Positions 35,893 to 45,443 are shown, counted from the stretch's first letter. The stretch: DNA of 64,000 nt from SVEL01 sp045126215 (GCA_045126215.1 JBGVOD010000029.1:1-64000), one strand, 5' to 3'. The notes: generated by a model not told the origin, from the letters alone. A program made the numbers and translations.

Positions 35893-38133
35893 TTAATTTT
35901 CACCATTTACTTCTTTAAAAATATCCATGAACTGTTTTCCTGTAATTGTTTCATGTTCAAAGAGATATTCTGCAATCTTATCAAGAGCATCTCTATGTTC
36001 AGAAAGCTGTTTCTTTGCACTTTCAAAGCATTCTTTAAGAATCTTCTTAACCTCTTCATCTATTTCTGCAGCAGTTACATCGGAACAGTTAAGTGCTGTT
36101 CTACCAGACAGGTACTTATCTTCAACCTTTTCAAGTGACATAAGTCCAAACTTTTCAGACATACCATACTGTGTAATCATAGCTCTGGCAAGTTCTGTAG
36201 CTTTTTCCATATCATTTGATGCTCCGGTAGTAACCGTATCAAATACTATTTCTTCGGCAGCTCTACCTGCGAGAAGTGTTGTAATACGAGCAATGAGTTC
36301 ATCCTTTGTCATAAGGTATTTTTCCTCTTCAGGTACCTGCATTACATAACCAAGTGAACCCATTGTTCTTGGAACAATAGTAATCTTCTGAACTGGTTCA
36401 GCATTCTTCTCCAGTGCTGTAACAAGCGCATGACCAACCTCATGATATGCAACTGTTCTTTTTTCCTGCTCTCCAAGAATTCTGTCTTTCTTTTCCTTAC
36501 CTGCAATAACTACCTCAACAGATTCGAATAAGTCTTCCTGACTAATTGCTTTTCTACCGCTCTTAACAGCTAAAATAGCTGCTTCATTTATCATATTTGC
36601 AAGGTCTGAACCAACTGCACCTGAGGTTGCAAGACCGATAGCATCTAAATCTACAGTTTCATCCATAGCAACATCTTTTGAATGAACCTTTAATGTTTCT
36701 ATTCTTCCCTTTAAATCAGGTTTTTCAACGATTATTCTTCTGTCAAAACGACCTGGTCTAAGAAGAGCTTTATCAAGCACTTCCGGTCTGTTAGTAGCAG
36801 CAAGAATAAATATACCCTTTGACGAATCAAATCCATCCATTTCAGAAAGCAGCTGATTAAGTGTCTGCTCACGTTCGTCATTTCCACCACCGTATTTAGA
36901 ATCTCTATTCTTACCTATAGCATCTATTTCGTCTATAAATATGATACATGGTGCACTCTGCTGTGCCTGTTTAAACAAATCCCTGACTCTTGATGCACCA
37001 ACACCAACGTATAATTCCACGAAATCAGAACCTGATAACGAGAAGAATGGTACATTTGCCTCACCAGCAACTGCTTTAGCAAGAAGTGTTTTACCAGTAC
37101 CAGGAGGTCCAACAAGTAATGCTCCCTTTGGCAACTTAGCACCAACGCTTGCATATTTCTGAGGATTGTGTAAGAAATCAACTATTTCAGTCAATGATTC
37201 CTTTGCCTCATCCTGACCTGCTACATCAAGGAATGTAACACCAGTCTCTTTCTGCATATACATCTTTGCCTTTGACTTTCCAACGCCCATGGCACCGCCA
37301 CCCATTTTCTTCATAATCATACCCATGAAGAAATATATGAGTGCAAACGGAATAACCCATGAAAGAATTATCTCAAGTATAGATGTTCCTGTATCTGAAC
37401 TGTTTGCCTTAAACTCAACTCCCGACTCAGCTAATGTATTATAAAGTGCATCTACACTAATCGCAGACGTATAATAGGTTTTCTTAATTACATTTTGTGT
37501 AGAAGTCTGTGTCTCGCCATCTATTGGTGTAATAATAATCTTTCCGGAATTCTCGATAACAACTGATTTTACCTTGCCATTTTCAATCATATCAAGAAAC
37601 TTATCATATGTTATTTCTTCTGATGTTGCATTTGTATACAATGTTGTAATGGCCGTAACTGCAAAAATTGTAAAAATAGCTGCTATCAGAATAACAAGAA
37701 AATTCTGTTTTTTCTTGCCATTATTACTGTTATTGTCATTTCTATTTTGATTGTTCTGGTTATTGTAATTGTTCATATCGTTCTGGTCGCTAAAATTGCT
37801 CTGCTGCCCATACATATTACCTGGTCCAAATCCTCCGTTTTGTCCGTAACCATTACCTCTTCCATATCCATTTCCAGGAACGAATCTTCCATCTCTGCCA
37901 TATACATTTCCACGATTTGAATTTGGCATATAACCATTGCCAGGCATATTGTTTTCTGTCAAATTACCCGGCTGTCCATATGGTCCTCTTACATTATTAC
38001 CTGTTTTTCCTTCGTTTACAGCAGATTCATTTGTATCTATATTGTTGCTGTTTAAATTTGAATCTTTATTTTCAAATTCATTATCAGCATTTTTCAATCC
38101 ATTATCTGGATTTTTTTCGTAACTATTATCCAT
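35893..38133 (-). CDS. ftsH: ATP-dependent zinc metalloprotease FtsH with long low-complexity N-terminus
   Basis: Membrane AAA+ protease for quality control of membrane and short-lived proteins. Two membrane segments (about 143-163 and 252-275) flank an external domain. The AAA module has Walker A GPPGTGKT (342-349), Walker B IIFIDEID (398-405) and the SRH; the protease has HEVGH (565-569). At 746 residues it is about 100-140 longer than usual. The extra N-terminal 140 residues before the first membrane segment are rich in Asn, Gly and Tyr (GYGRGNGYGQNG, NNYNNQNNQN) and must be cytoplasmic. AGAGG precedes the ATG by five bases. It is the first gene of the leftward cluster after the MATE gene. 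Confidence 0.96.
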   Translation of the reverse strand: MDNSYEKNPDNGLKNADNEFENKDSNLNSNNIDTNESAVNEGKTGNNVRGPYGQPGNLTENNMPGNGYMPNSNRGNVYGRDGRFVPGNGYGRGNGYGQNGGFGPGNMYGQQSNFSDQNDMNNYNNQNNQNRNDNNSNNGKKKQNFLVILIAAIFTIFAVTAITTLYTNATSEEITYDKFLDMIENGKVKSVVIENSGKIIITPIDGETQTSTQNVIKKTYYTSAISVDALYNTLAESGVEFKANSSDTGTSILEIILSWVIPFALIYFFMGMIMKKMGGGAMGVGKSKAKMYMQKETGVTFLDVAGQDEAKESLTEIVDFLHNPQKYASVGAKLPKGALLVGPPGTGKTLLAKAVAGEANVPFFSLSGSDFVELYVGVGASRVRDLFKQAQQSAPCIIFIDEIDAIGKNRDSKYGGGNDEREQTLNQLLSEMDGFDSSKGIFILAATNRPEVLDKALLRPGRFDRRIIVEKPDLKGRIETLKVHSKDVAMDETVDLDAIGLATSGAVGSDLANMINEAAILAVKSGRKAISQEDLFESVEVVIAGKEKKDRILGEQEKRTVAYHEVGHALVTALEKNAEPVQKITIVPRTMGSLGYVMQVPEEEKYLMTKDELIARITTLLAGRAAEEIVFDTVTTGASNDMEKATELARAMITQYGMSEKFGLMSLEKVEDKYLSGRTALNCSDVTAAEIDEEVKKILKECFESAKKQLSEHRDALDKIAEYLFEHETITGKQFMDIFKEVNGEN

Positions 38134-38220
38134 AATAACCTCTTTCTATTTTATCCATTCAAGGTTTCATCTACTCTGAACCAATATAGATTATAATGAT
38201 TTTTTTTAATTAAATCAATA

Positions 38221-39540
38221 TTATACAGTTTTATTAATCCATTTTTTATTTTTCCACCTGATAAACATAATAATTCCTCGTATAACTTCATCAATTCCAA
38301 GAGCCAGCCACACTCCAACGAATCCCATATCAAATACAATTCCAAATACATATGATAATAACACAGCGATAAACCAGTTCGATAAAATACCTATAATAAC
38401 AGGAAATCTGACATCTCCTGCTGCTCTTAGTGCTCCAATAATAATTAAATTTGCACTTCTTCCCGCTTCATTGATGAAATCAAGAGCAAAAATTATTACT
38501 CCAAGTTTTATTATCTCTTCACTGTCAGTAAAGTATCCCAGAATATATTTTCCAAATATCAGACAGCATGCTGTAATGACCATTGATAAAGAAAATCCTT
38601 TAAAGAAAGAATTAAGACATAACTTATATGCTTCATCCTTCTTTCCAGCACCTACTTTCCACCCTATCATAATGGATGTTCCCTGTGCAATTGCCACTGC
38701 AAAAAGATAATTGTAGTTTGTAATAGTACTTACATATGTATTCGTTATAACTGCCACGCTTCCAATTGTCGAAACTACACGAGTAATCATAATCCTTGCC
38801 AGATTATATGAAATTGTTTCTCCTGCTGAAGGCAGTCCAAGATTTAATATCTTTTTTAATTCTTCTTTTTGGAAGGAAATTACATGTTTGATTTTCAAAT
38901 TTTTTGCAACAGTTTTTAGGGCATATATTCCAAGTACAAACAACGCAATCACCTTGCTAATTGTTGTGGAAACAGCAGCTCCTTTTGCACCCATTTCTGG
39001 AAACGGACCATGACCAAAGATAAGCATATAGTTCATTCCAATATTCAAAAGGTTCATACAAAGAGTATTTATCATACACATCTTTGTTTTTCCATAACTG
39101 CGTAAAACAGCCGAGAAAGTATTTACGATTGCCTGAACAAATACAAATCCGCCAACAATATTCATATATTCAATGCCTTCATTGAATAGTTCCTCTTCAA
39201 GTTTCATAAAATGCAGTAATTCTTCTGAAAATACTACCATTATAATACTCATTACTATTCCAAAAAATGCATTTACCTGTAGCGCAGCTCCTATAAGCTT
39301 TGATATTTCTTCGTCACTTTTTTTCGCACCAATATACTGTGCACAGATAATAGCAGTACCTGTAGTAATTATTGTAAAAATAAGGCCTGATAATCCTACC
39401 ACCTGATTTACAACACCTATGGCTCCAGCAGCATTGTCAGAATATTTTCCAAGCATAAAAACATCTACGCTTCCAAGAAGCATAAAGAAAAAAGATTCTA
39501 AAAATATTGGCCATGTTAACGATAATAATTTCTGTTTCAT
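38221..39540 (-). CDS. MATE-family efflux transporter
   Basis: Predicted multidrug/toxin extrusion protein of the NorM/DinF superfamily, with twelve hydrophobic segments in two MatE halves (about 10-170 and 235-400). The N-terminus LTWPIFLESFFFMLLGSVDV is characteristic. Substrate unknown; Na+ or H+ coupling cannot be told. The fourth residue Met at 39540 is preferred since GGAGG is only one base from the first ATG (39549) but ten from this one. About 439 residues. A TATAAT box (39623-39618, minus) with a weak TTAGAA 17 bp upstream could be its promoter. Confidence 0.9.
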   Translation of the reverse strand: MKQKLLSLTWPIFLESFFFMLLGSVDVFMLGKYSDNAAGAIGVVNQVVGLSGLIFTIITTGTAIICAQYIGAKKSDEEISKLIGAALQVNAFFGIVMSIIMVVFSEELLHFMKLEEELFNEGIEYMNIVGGFVFVQAIVNTFSAVLRSYGKTKMCMINTLCMNLLNIGMNYMLIFGHGPFPEMGAKGAAVSTTISKVIALFVLGIYALKTVAKNLKIKHVISFQKEELKKILNLGLPSAGETISYNLARIMITRVVSTIGSVAVITNTYVSTITNYNYLFAVAIAQGTSIMIGWKVGAGKKDEAYKLCLNSFFKGFSLSMVITACCLIFGKYILGYFTDSEEIIKLGVIIFALDFINEAGRSANLIIIGALRAAGDVRFPVIIGILSNWFIAVLLSYVFGIVFDMGFVGVWLALGIDEVIRGIIMFIRWKNKKWINKTV

Positions 39541-39851
39541 TTCGTTCATACCTCCAGAATATGTGTCTTTTGTACAATCATTATTTTATTTATCACGTAT
39601 ATTTCAATTTATATTCTATTATAATCTTTTCTATTTTTATTTCTAATATCTTTTTAATTTTTGTAATACTATTCTATTATTTTTATGATTATATTTATGT
39701 TTATGATCATTTTTTGACACCTTTGCGACATTTTTTTGTTTAATTTTACCAAATAATGTGTTAAAATATTATGATGTTAGGGTCAAAAGCCCCAAACTAT
39801 GATGGATAGAAGCCCTACAATTTTCTATCTAGGTTTAAGGAGGAAACTAAA
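39541..39851. other. Divergent promoter region between MATE and amylase genes
   Basis: About 311 bp, very AT-rich. Toward the left is a possible -10 for the MATE gene. Toward the right is a TTGACA (39714-39719) without a well-spaced -10, and TAAAAT at 39762-39767 preceded by TGTG. The amylase leader contains TAGGG (39778-39782) complementary to CCCTA (39813-39817) and a hairpin GATAGAA/TTCTATC (39805-39829) just before the ribosome site. No CcpA-type cre site matching TGWAANCGNTNWCA was found by eye. Confidence 0.4.
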
Positions 39852-41915
39852 TTGAAAAACAGAAAGCTTATGGCTTTAGCTACTTCGGTAGTTCTTGCCA
39901 CTTCCCTTTTTGCAGGTTGTGGTTCTGACAAAACAGACGAAACTACAACTACTACTATTACTGATAACAAAGGTACAACTGATAACGGTCAATCAGGTAC
40001 AAGAGTTGAATCTACAAATGAATATGGTTTATGTGAAAACATTGAAGATGGAACAATTCTCCACTGTTTCTCATGGTCATTTCAGAGTATTATGGAATCT
40101 CTCGATGATATAGCTCTTTCTGGTTATACATCAATCCAGACTTCTCCAATTAATGCATGTTATGACGGTGGCGATGCCGGTGTAGATCTTTTCGGTCAGG
40201 GAAAATGGTATTATCACTATCAGCCAACAGATTGGACTATTGGTAACTATCAGTTAGGAACAAAAGAAGAATTCAAAGCCTTATGTGATGCTGCACATGA
40301 ACGTGGTATTAAGGTTATCGTTGACGTAGTTCCAAACCACACAACAAAAAGTACTGACGCTATAAGTGCTGATTTCATTGAAGCAGTTGGTGGTATGGAT
40401 AAAATGTACCACAGCGATGGATACACAGCTATTGTTGATTACAAGAACAGAAAGCAGTGTACACTTAATGCTTCAGGTGGATTATATGATGTAAATACAG
40501 AAAATCCAAAATTCCAAGATTACTTTATTTCATACTTAAATGAATGTATTGATTGTGGTGCCGACGGATTCCGTTATGATACCGCTAAGCATATTGGTTT
40601 AGCAGATGACCCACAGGATGATTCAAGTCTTCCAAACAACTTCTGGGATAGAGTTACAACAGAAATTACAGATGCTGATAAGATTTTCAACTATGGTGAA
40701 GTTCTTCAGGATGGTGGAGAGCGAATCAATGACTATATCGATAAAATCGGTGCAACAACAGCTAGTTCTTATGGTTCATCACTTAGATCTGCAATAACAA
40801 CTGCAAACCTTACAGCTGACAGCATCAAAGATCTTAAGCTTGGAAGCGACAAGACAAGTGTTGTTACATGGGTAGAATCTCATGACAACTACACAGGAAC
40901 AGAAAAAACATATTCTCAATTAGACAATACAAGAATCAATCTTGGTTGGACAATTCTTGCTGCAAGAAATGTTGGTACACCTTTGTTCTTCTCAAGACCA
41001 TATGGTGCAACTGCTTCTAATATGTGGGGAACATTCAACAAGATTGGTATGTCAGGCGATTTCTTATATAAGGATAGCACAGTAGTTGCTGCAAATCACT
41101 TTAGAAATGCTATGAATGGTCTTGGCGAAAACCTTTTCAATCCTTCAGATGCTACAAATGTACTTTTCATTGAAAGAGGTACAAAAGGTCTTGTAATTGT
41201 AAATGCCAGCTCATTCGGATATGACTTTAATGAAAGCACAAATCTTGAAGATGGTGATTACATAGACAGAGTAGATGGTTCTACAACATATACAGTTAAA
41301 GATGGTAAGATTTCAGGTTCTATTCTTGGCAAAACAGCAATTGTACTTTATAATGAAGGTTATGTAGACTTAAAGACTCCTGCATTAGTAAAAGTTGATG
41401 ACTCAACATCAGGTACAATTATCGGTGATTCAGTAGATGTAACACTTGTTGCAGAAGATGCAAAGGTATCAAAATACAAAATCAACGATGGCGAATATAC
41501 AGAATACTCAAATGGAGATACAGTTACTATCGGTAGTGATATCGTCCCAGGAGAAATTGAAACTCTTACTGTATATGGAGAAAACGAAGCTGGAAAAGTA
41601 TCTACTATGACATATATATTCAAAAAGATTGATGCTATTACATCAGGTACAAAGATTTATTTTGAAAAGCCTGCTGACTGGGCAGATACAATATATGCTT
41701 ACATCTATGATGAAACATCATACAGCTATACAAAGGAAAGCGCTGCTTGGCCAGGTGCTGCTATGACATTAGAATCAGATGGTACATATAGCTACACATT
41801 TACATCTGATTGGCTTGCTCCTCTTGTAATATTTACAGATGGTCATAATCAGTCAAATGGTCAGATGGAGCCAGGTGCAGTCGTTGTAAAGGATAAAGTA
41901 TATTCTTTAAACTAA
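39852..41915 (+). CDS. GH13 alpha-amylase lipoprotein with CBM26-like starch-binding tail
   Basis: Extracellular, membrane-anchored endo-amylase for starch. A lipoprotein signal ends at FAGC (Cys-23) and is followed by a T/N-rich linker. The GH13 barrel (about 60-440) resembles Bacillus AmyE: GTILHCFSWSFQSI, VIVDVVPNHT, nucleophile D243 in GFRYDTAKHI, acid/base E283 in YGEVLQDGG and D345 in VESHDNYTG. An Ig/chitobiase-like domain (about 515-595) and a CBM26-type module (about 600-687; KIYFEKPADWADTIYAYIYD, AAWPGAAM, VIFTDGHNQ) follow. The start is TTG at 39852, with AAGGAGG eight bases upstream. Single-gene unit with its own terminator at 41980. Confidence 0.93.
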   Translation: MKNRKLMALATSVVLATSLFAGCGSDKTDETTTTTITDNKGTTDNGQSGTRVESTNEYGLCENIEDGTILHCFSWSFQSIMESLDDIALSGYTSIQTSPINACYDGGDAGVDLFGQGKWYYHYQPTDWTIGNYQLGTKEEFKALCDAAHERGIKVIVDVVPNHTTKSTDAISADFIEAVGGMDKMYHSDGYTAIVDYKNRKQCTLNASGGLYDVNTENPKFQDYFISYLNECIDCGADGFRYDTAKHIGLADDPQDDSSLPNNFWDRVTTEITDADKIFNYGEVLQDGGERINDYIDKIGATTASSYGSSLRSAITTANLTADSIKDLKLGSDKTSVVTWVESHDNYTGTEKTYSQLDNTRINLGWTILAARNVGTPLFFSRPYGATASNMWGTFNKIGMSGDFLYKDSTVVAANHFRNAMNGLGENLFNPSDATNVLFIERGTKGLVIVNASSFGYDFNESTNLEDGDYIDRVDGSTTYTVKDGKISGSILGKTAIVLYNEGYVDLKTPALVKVDDSTSGTIIGDSVDVTLVAEDAKVSKYKINDGEYTEYSNGDTVTIGSDIVPGEIETLTVYGENEAGKVSTMTYIFKKIDAITSGTKIYFEKPADWADTIYAYIYDETSYSYTKESAAWPGAAMTLESDGTYSYTFTSDWLAPLVIFTDGHNQSNGQMEPGAVVVKDKVYSLN

Positions 41916-41979
41916 TTTATACAAATTAGATTGTTTATATTATTTCTTTACATTATTTCTTTATATTAGTACAATCTAC

Positions 41980-42012
41980 AAATACCACATCCCAATTGGG
42001 GTGTGGTATTTT
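41980..42012 (+). terminator. Intrinsic terminator of the amylase gene
   Basis: Arms AATACCACA(T)CCC and GGG(G)TGTGGTATT with loop AATT, followed by a T run on the plus strand. Confidence 0.9.
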
Positions 42013-42033
42013 TTTCATGCTAATATAGCTTTT

Positions 42034-42110
42034 CGTATTCTATCTTGTATTCAATTCTGTATTCTATCGTGTACTCTATTTTGTATTCTTAGCTTGTATA
42101 CTTCTATTGT
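42034..42110. repeat. Degenerate GTATTCTAT tandem repeat
   Basis: About six imperfect copies of a 12-14 bp unit (GTATTCTATCTT, GTATTCAATTCT, GTATTCTATCGT, GTACTCTATTTT and so on) in tandem. Confidence 0.55.
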
Positions 42111-42141
42111 TTCTTATGTTTTACGTGTTTTTTATTGATTT

Positions 42142-42325
42142 CCTCTTTTTAGAACGTAAATTTCTCTGACTCCCAGTTTGTCTTTTCTTGTTTCTTTCTG
42201 GATTTACGGCTTTTTTGTTATTTTCCTCTTTTTAGAACGTAAATTTCTCTGACTCCCTGTTTGTCTTTTCTTGTTTCTTTCTAGATTTACGGCTTTTTTG
42301 TTATTTTTCTCTTTTTAGACCGTAA
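42142..42325. repeat. 83-bp tandem repeat, two full copies plus a partial third
   Basis: Copies begin at 42142, 42225 and 42308. The two full copies differ at only a few positions; the third diverges after CCGTAAA. Each full unit contains CGTAAAT and ATTTACG, about 45 bases apart and able to pair, followed by GGC and a T6 run on the plus strand, so each copy looks like a terminator with a long loop. No ORF is supported in either strand. Confidence 0.85.
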
Positions 42326-42361
42326 AATCTCAGAATTAATATTTCTTGTATCAAGAGACAA

Positions 42362-42397
42362 AAAATTCTCCAATATGTCATCATATTGGAGAATTTT
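42362..42397 (-). terminator. Strong hairpin terminator downstream of the ABC importer operon
   Basis: Perfect 16-bp arms AAAATTCTCCAATATG / CATATTGGAGAATTTT with loop TCAT. The minus-strand side gives a T run, so it ends the importer transcript; the plus-strand side is also T-rich and may work in both directions. Confidence 0.85.
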
Positions 42398-42497
42398 CTC
42401 TTTTTATCCATACATTTTTTATTCTATTAACATCTTACCTTGTTAATATCTTACCATATTAATATCTTATCCAAAGAGCATCTTAGCCTAAAACATC

Positions 42498-43289
42498 TTA
42501 CACGAGCAACATTTTATCAGACATAACATCTTTAGCTGATGCAGAATACATTTGCATTAAATCCTGAGTTGTCATACCTTTTCTTTGTTCTCCATCAATA
42601 TCTATAAGCAACCTTCCCTGACTAAGCACAATTGTTCTATTGCCAAAATCAAGTGCATTCTGAATGTTATGAGTAATCATAAGTGTTGTAATATTATTTT
42701 CTTTTACAATCTTATCTGTAATCTCCATTACCTTTTCAGCTGTCTTTGGATCAAGTGCTGCCGTATGTTCATCAAGAAGCATAAGCTTTGGTGTAACTAT
42801 TGTAGCCATCATAAGAGTAAGTGCCTGTCTCTGTCCTCCCGACAATAAACCTACAGGCGTCTTCATTCTATTTTCAAGACCAAGTCCTAAATCAGCAAGC
42901 TTTTCTCTAAATAATGCAATGTCTTTCTTTGAAATACCAAATGCCAGTGTTCTCTTCTTGCCTCTTCCATATGCCAATCCTAAATTTTCTTCAATTGTCA
43001 TATTCGGTGCAGTTCCCTTCAAAGGATCCTGAAATAACCTTCCGATATATTTTGCACGCTGATATTCTTTAAGTTTTGTAACATTTTTACCACCTAAAAA
43101 TATCTTTCCGGCATCTACAGGATATGTACCACAGATTACATTCATAAGTGTGGATTTACCCGCACCATTTGAGCCAATTACAGTTACAAAATCACCGTCT
43201 TTTATATGAAGAGAAAAATCCGACAATGCTTTTCTTTCATTAACAGTACCTTTATTAAAAGATATACTAACATTTTCAAGCTTAAGCAT
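42498..43289 (-). CDS. ABC transporter ATP-binding protein (TrpXYZ-like importer)
   Basis: Cytoplasmic ATPase of an importer. Walker A GSNGAGKST, the Q-loop (LFQDPLKGTAPNMTIEENL), signature LSGGQRQALTL, Walker B KLMLLDEHTAALDP and the H-loop THNIQNALDFG are all present. Its closest pattern is the ATPase partnered with PF04392-type binding proteins. 263 residues from 43289, where GAGGAGG lies six bases upstream; this start overlaps the permease stop by eight bases. It is the last gene of the binding protein-permease-ATPase operon. Confidence 0.92.
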   Translation of the reverse strand: MLKLENVSISFNKGTVNERKALSDFSLHIKDGDFVTVIGSNGAGKSTLMNVICGTYPVDAGKIFLGGKNVTKLKEYQRAKYIGRLFQDPLKGTAPNMTIEENLGLAYGRGKKRTLAFGISKKDIALFREKLADLGLGLENRMKTPVGLLSGGQRQALTLMMATIVTPKLMLLDEHTAALDPKTAEKVMEITDKIVKENNITTLMITHNIQNALDFGNRTIVLSQGRLLIDIDGEQRKGMTTQDLMQMYSASAKDVMSDKMLLV

Positions 43290-44295
43290 TATTATCCTCC
43301 TCTCCATTACTTGCATTTACAACATTCTTTTTAACCATCTTCGATAACATTGATTCCAGCTTTTTCTTTCCAACTGGTATCAAAATAGCCACTGTAACAA
43401 TTAACGCAGAGAAAATCTTGAAATCTATAGACTTCATACCAAGCGAAATAGCAATACTTAATACAAATCTATATGAAACAGCGCCTACAACTGACGAGAG
43501 AATACATGAAACAATAGTATGTTTTCCAAAGAATACTTCGCCAATTATTATCGATGCGCATCCTGCCACAAGCATACCTGTTCCACCATTTGCATCACCA
43601 TTAGACTGATACTGGGCAAGCACGCCACCACACAATGCTACATATGCATTGGCAATGGCAAATCCAATAATCTTCATTCTATCTGAATTAATAGATGATG
43701 CTCTAACCATGAACTCATTATCACCAGTTGCGCGAATAGCCATACCTACCTGTGTATTAAGGAACCAATATATAAACACTACTGCAAGTAATAGCACTCC
43801 ACCAAGAACAATGAGTTTGACTGGAGCGTCAGCTCCAAGCTTTTCCTCAAAGAACGAAAAGATTGTATCTTTCTTCCAGAGAGAAATATTTGGATTTCCA
43901 CCCATTATATGCAGATTTATGGAATATAAAGCTGTAAGCGTAATAATACCTGAAAGTATAGGCTGCACCTTAAATTTTGTCTGCAAAGTACCTGTAACAA
44001 TACCAGCTAACGCCCCTGCTACAATTGAAAGTAACAGACCAATAAACGGATGGCCTTCAAGGGCTGACATAACAGAAACTGCTACACCAAGCGTAAAGCT
44101 GCCATCTACTGTAAGATCTGGTATATCAAGTATTCTAAGTGATATAAATATACCAATGGCAAGCAATGAATATGCCAACCCCTGCTCTATTGTACCTATT
44201 ATCTGTGTCGATGTAAGAAGATTGCTTATTAGTATAACTAATATTGCAACTAATATTATATTTTTAACAGATTTTCCAATAAATTTCTTTGTCAT
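43282..44295 (-). CDS. ABC transporter permease (TrpXYZ-like importer)
   Basis: 337-residue membrane protein with eight to ten hydrophobic segments from the branched-chain-amino-acid/ribose permease family, including the conserved LDIPDLTVDGSFTLGVAVS block. A basic C-terminal tail is cytoplasmic. GAGG lies five bases before the ATG. It sits between its binding protein (11 bp gap) and ATPase (overlap), so the three form one importer. Confidence 0.92.
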   Translation of the reverse strand: MTKKFIGKSVKNIILVAILVILISNLLTSTQIIGTIEQGLAYSLLAIGIFISLRILDIPDLTVDGSFTLGVAVSVMSALEGHPFIGLLLSIVAGALAGIVTGTLQTKFKVQPILSGIITLTALYSINLHIMGGNPNISLWKKDTIFSFFEEKLGADAPVKLIVLGGVLLLAVVFIYWFLNTQVGMAIRATGDNEFMVRASSINSDRMKIIGFAIANAYVALCGGVLAQYQSNGDANGGTGMLVAGCASIIIGEVFFGKHTIVSCILSSVVGAVSYRFVLSIAISLGMKSIDFKIFSALIVTVAILIPVGKKKLESMLSKMVKKNVVNASNGEEDNNA

Positions 44296-44306
44296 AATAA
44301 CCTCAA

Positions 44307-45299
44307 TTATTCAAAGATAATTGTCTTTTCACCATTTAATATTTCTTCTGGTATTTCAATGCCAATCTCATCAGCTGTTGTCTTATTAATATAAGTACTT
44401 AAATCTTCATTAAATACTTTAACAGGAATCTCTGATGCCTTTTTATCACCCTTTAAGATTGAATCTACCATATTAGCTGTTTCAATACCGAGGTCTGTAT
44501 ATTCAATACCTACTGTACCAAAACCACCATCTTTAACCATTGAATCAGCGCCTACAAATATTGGTACTTTCTTGCTGTTAGCTACTTCAGCAACAACATT
44601 CATTGTTCCGGCGATTGTGTTATCATTTGGGCTAAATATTGCGTCTACATCTTCACATAATGACTCTGCAGCCATCTTAACTTCTGAAGAATTTGTAACT
44701 GCCATTTCCTTAACATCAATACCCTTTGAAGAACAATATTCCTTTACCTTTTCTAAACAAGCAACTGAATTCGCTTCACCTGAGTTATATAAATAACCAA
44801 GTGTTTCAATTTCCTTAATCTGTGTTGCAAAATCCAGAATCTTATCAATATCGAGTGCATCAGATGTACCTGTAATATTTCCACCTGTGCTTTCAAGCGA
44901 ATCTACAATACCTGCTGCAACAGGATCTGTAACAGCTGAAAATACAACAGGTATTTTTTCAGAATATGGTGCTGCTAACTGAGCACATGGTGTTGTAATA
45001 GCAACAATGATATCACAACCTTCACCTTCAAAGCTCTGAAGAATAGATGTTACATTGCTTGCTTCACCATTGGCCTGCTGGCAATCTATTGTTACATTCT
45101 CACCATCATAGCCAAGCTCTTTAAGTCTGTTTACAACAGCATCTCTTATTGTATTAAGTGATGCATGTTCCATAATCTGAACAATACCAATCTTAATTTC
45201 CTTCTTTTCCCCATCTGCTGACTCTTCCTTGCCACATGCGCAAAGACTCAAAATCATAACAGCAGATAAAATGAGTGCTACTATCTTTTTCATTTTCAT
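44307..45299 (-). CDS. ABC importer substrate-binding lipoprotein (PF04392 family)
   Basis: 330-residue lipoprotein: signal with lipobox SLCAC, then a two-lobed periplasmic-binding-fold domain. The pattern KIGIVQIMEHASLNTIRDAV, QQANGEASNVTSI, AITTPCAQLAAPYSEKIPVVFSAV (in two parts) and PIFVGADSMVKDGGFGTVG fits the ABC_sub_bind family that includes streptococcal TrpX. A tryptophan or other aromatic substrate is possible, but no T-box or other tryptophan control lies upstream, so the substrate is unassigned. The ATG at 45299 has a GGAAGG site eight bases upstream; a start at 45323 is disfavoured. Confidence 0.9.
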   Translation of the reverse strand: MKMKKIVALILSAVMILSLCACGKEESADGEKKEIKIGIVQIMEHASLNTIRDAVVNRLKELGYDGENVTIDCQQANGEASNVTSILQSFEGEGCDIIVAITTPCAQLAAPYSEKIPVVFSAVTDPVAAGIVDSLESTGGNITGTSDALDIDKILDFATQIKEIETLGYLYNSGEANSVACLEKVKEYCSSKGIDVKEMAVTNSSEVKMAAESLCEDVDAIFSPNDNTIAGTMNVVAEVANSKKVPIFVGADSMVKDGGFGTVGIEYTDLGIETANMVDSILKGDKKASEIPVKVFNEDLSTYINKTTADEIGIEIPEEILNGEKTIIFE

Positions 45300-45373
45300 A
45301 TGTCTTTCCTTCCTTTTTTGCAATTTTATCCTATTTTAAACCACTGACCCTTGTTTGTAAAGTTTCAAAGTTC

Positions 45374-45402
45374 TTTACAATATAAAAAAAATAATATAAA
45401 AT
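45374..45402 (+). promoter_or_regulatory. Promoter of lipoprotein gene 45444
   Basis: TTTACA (45374-45379), 17 bp, then TAAAAT (45397-45402). The same arrangement precedes the downstream paralogue. Confidence 0.55.
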
Positions 45403-45443
45403 ACCATAAAATACTATAAAATAATTAAGAAAGGGATAAACAT

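Larger units (their letters stand above)
41916..42497. other. Gene-poor, repeat-rich convergent intergenic region
   Basis: About 580 bp between convergent genes. It holds the amylase terminator (41980-42012), a degenerate short repeat (42034-42110), an 83-bp tandem repeat (42142-42325) and a second strong hairpin (42362-42397). After that TTACCTTGTTAATATC/TTACCATATTAATATC-type near-repeats run up to the end of the ABC ATPase gene. No ORF with a ribosome site is seen. Confidence 0.6.

Noticed and set aside
42142..42325. 83-bp repeat considered as CRISPR or as an insertion-sequence end
   Set aside because: No spacers between copies, no ORF for a transposase and no flanking target-site duplication.
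45324..45443. Possible T-box or tryptophan leader for the TrpX-like importer
   Set aside because: The gap is only about 120 bp, shared with a divergent gene, and contains none of the T-box core sequence.
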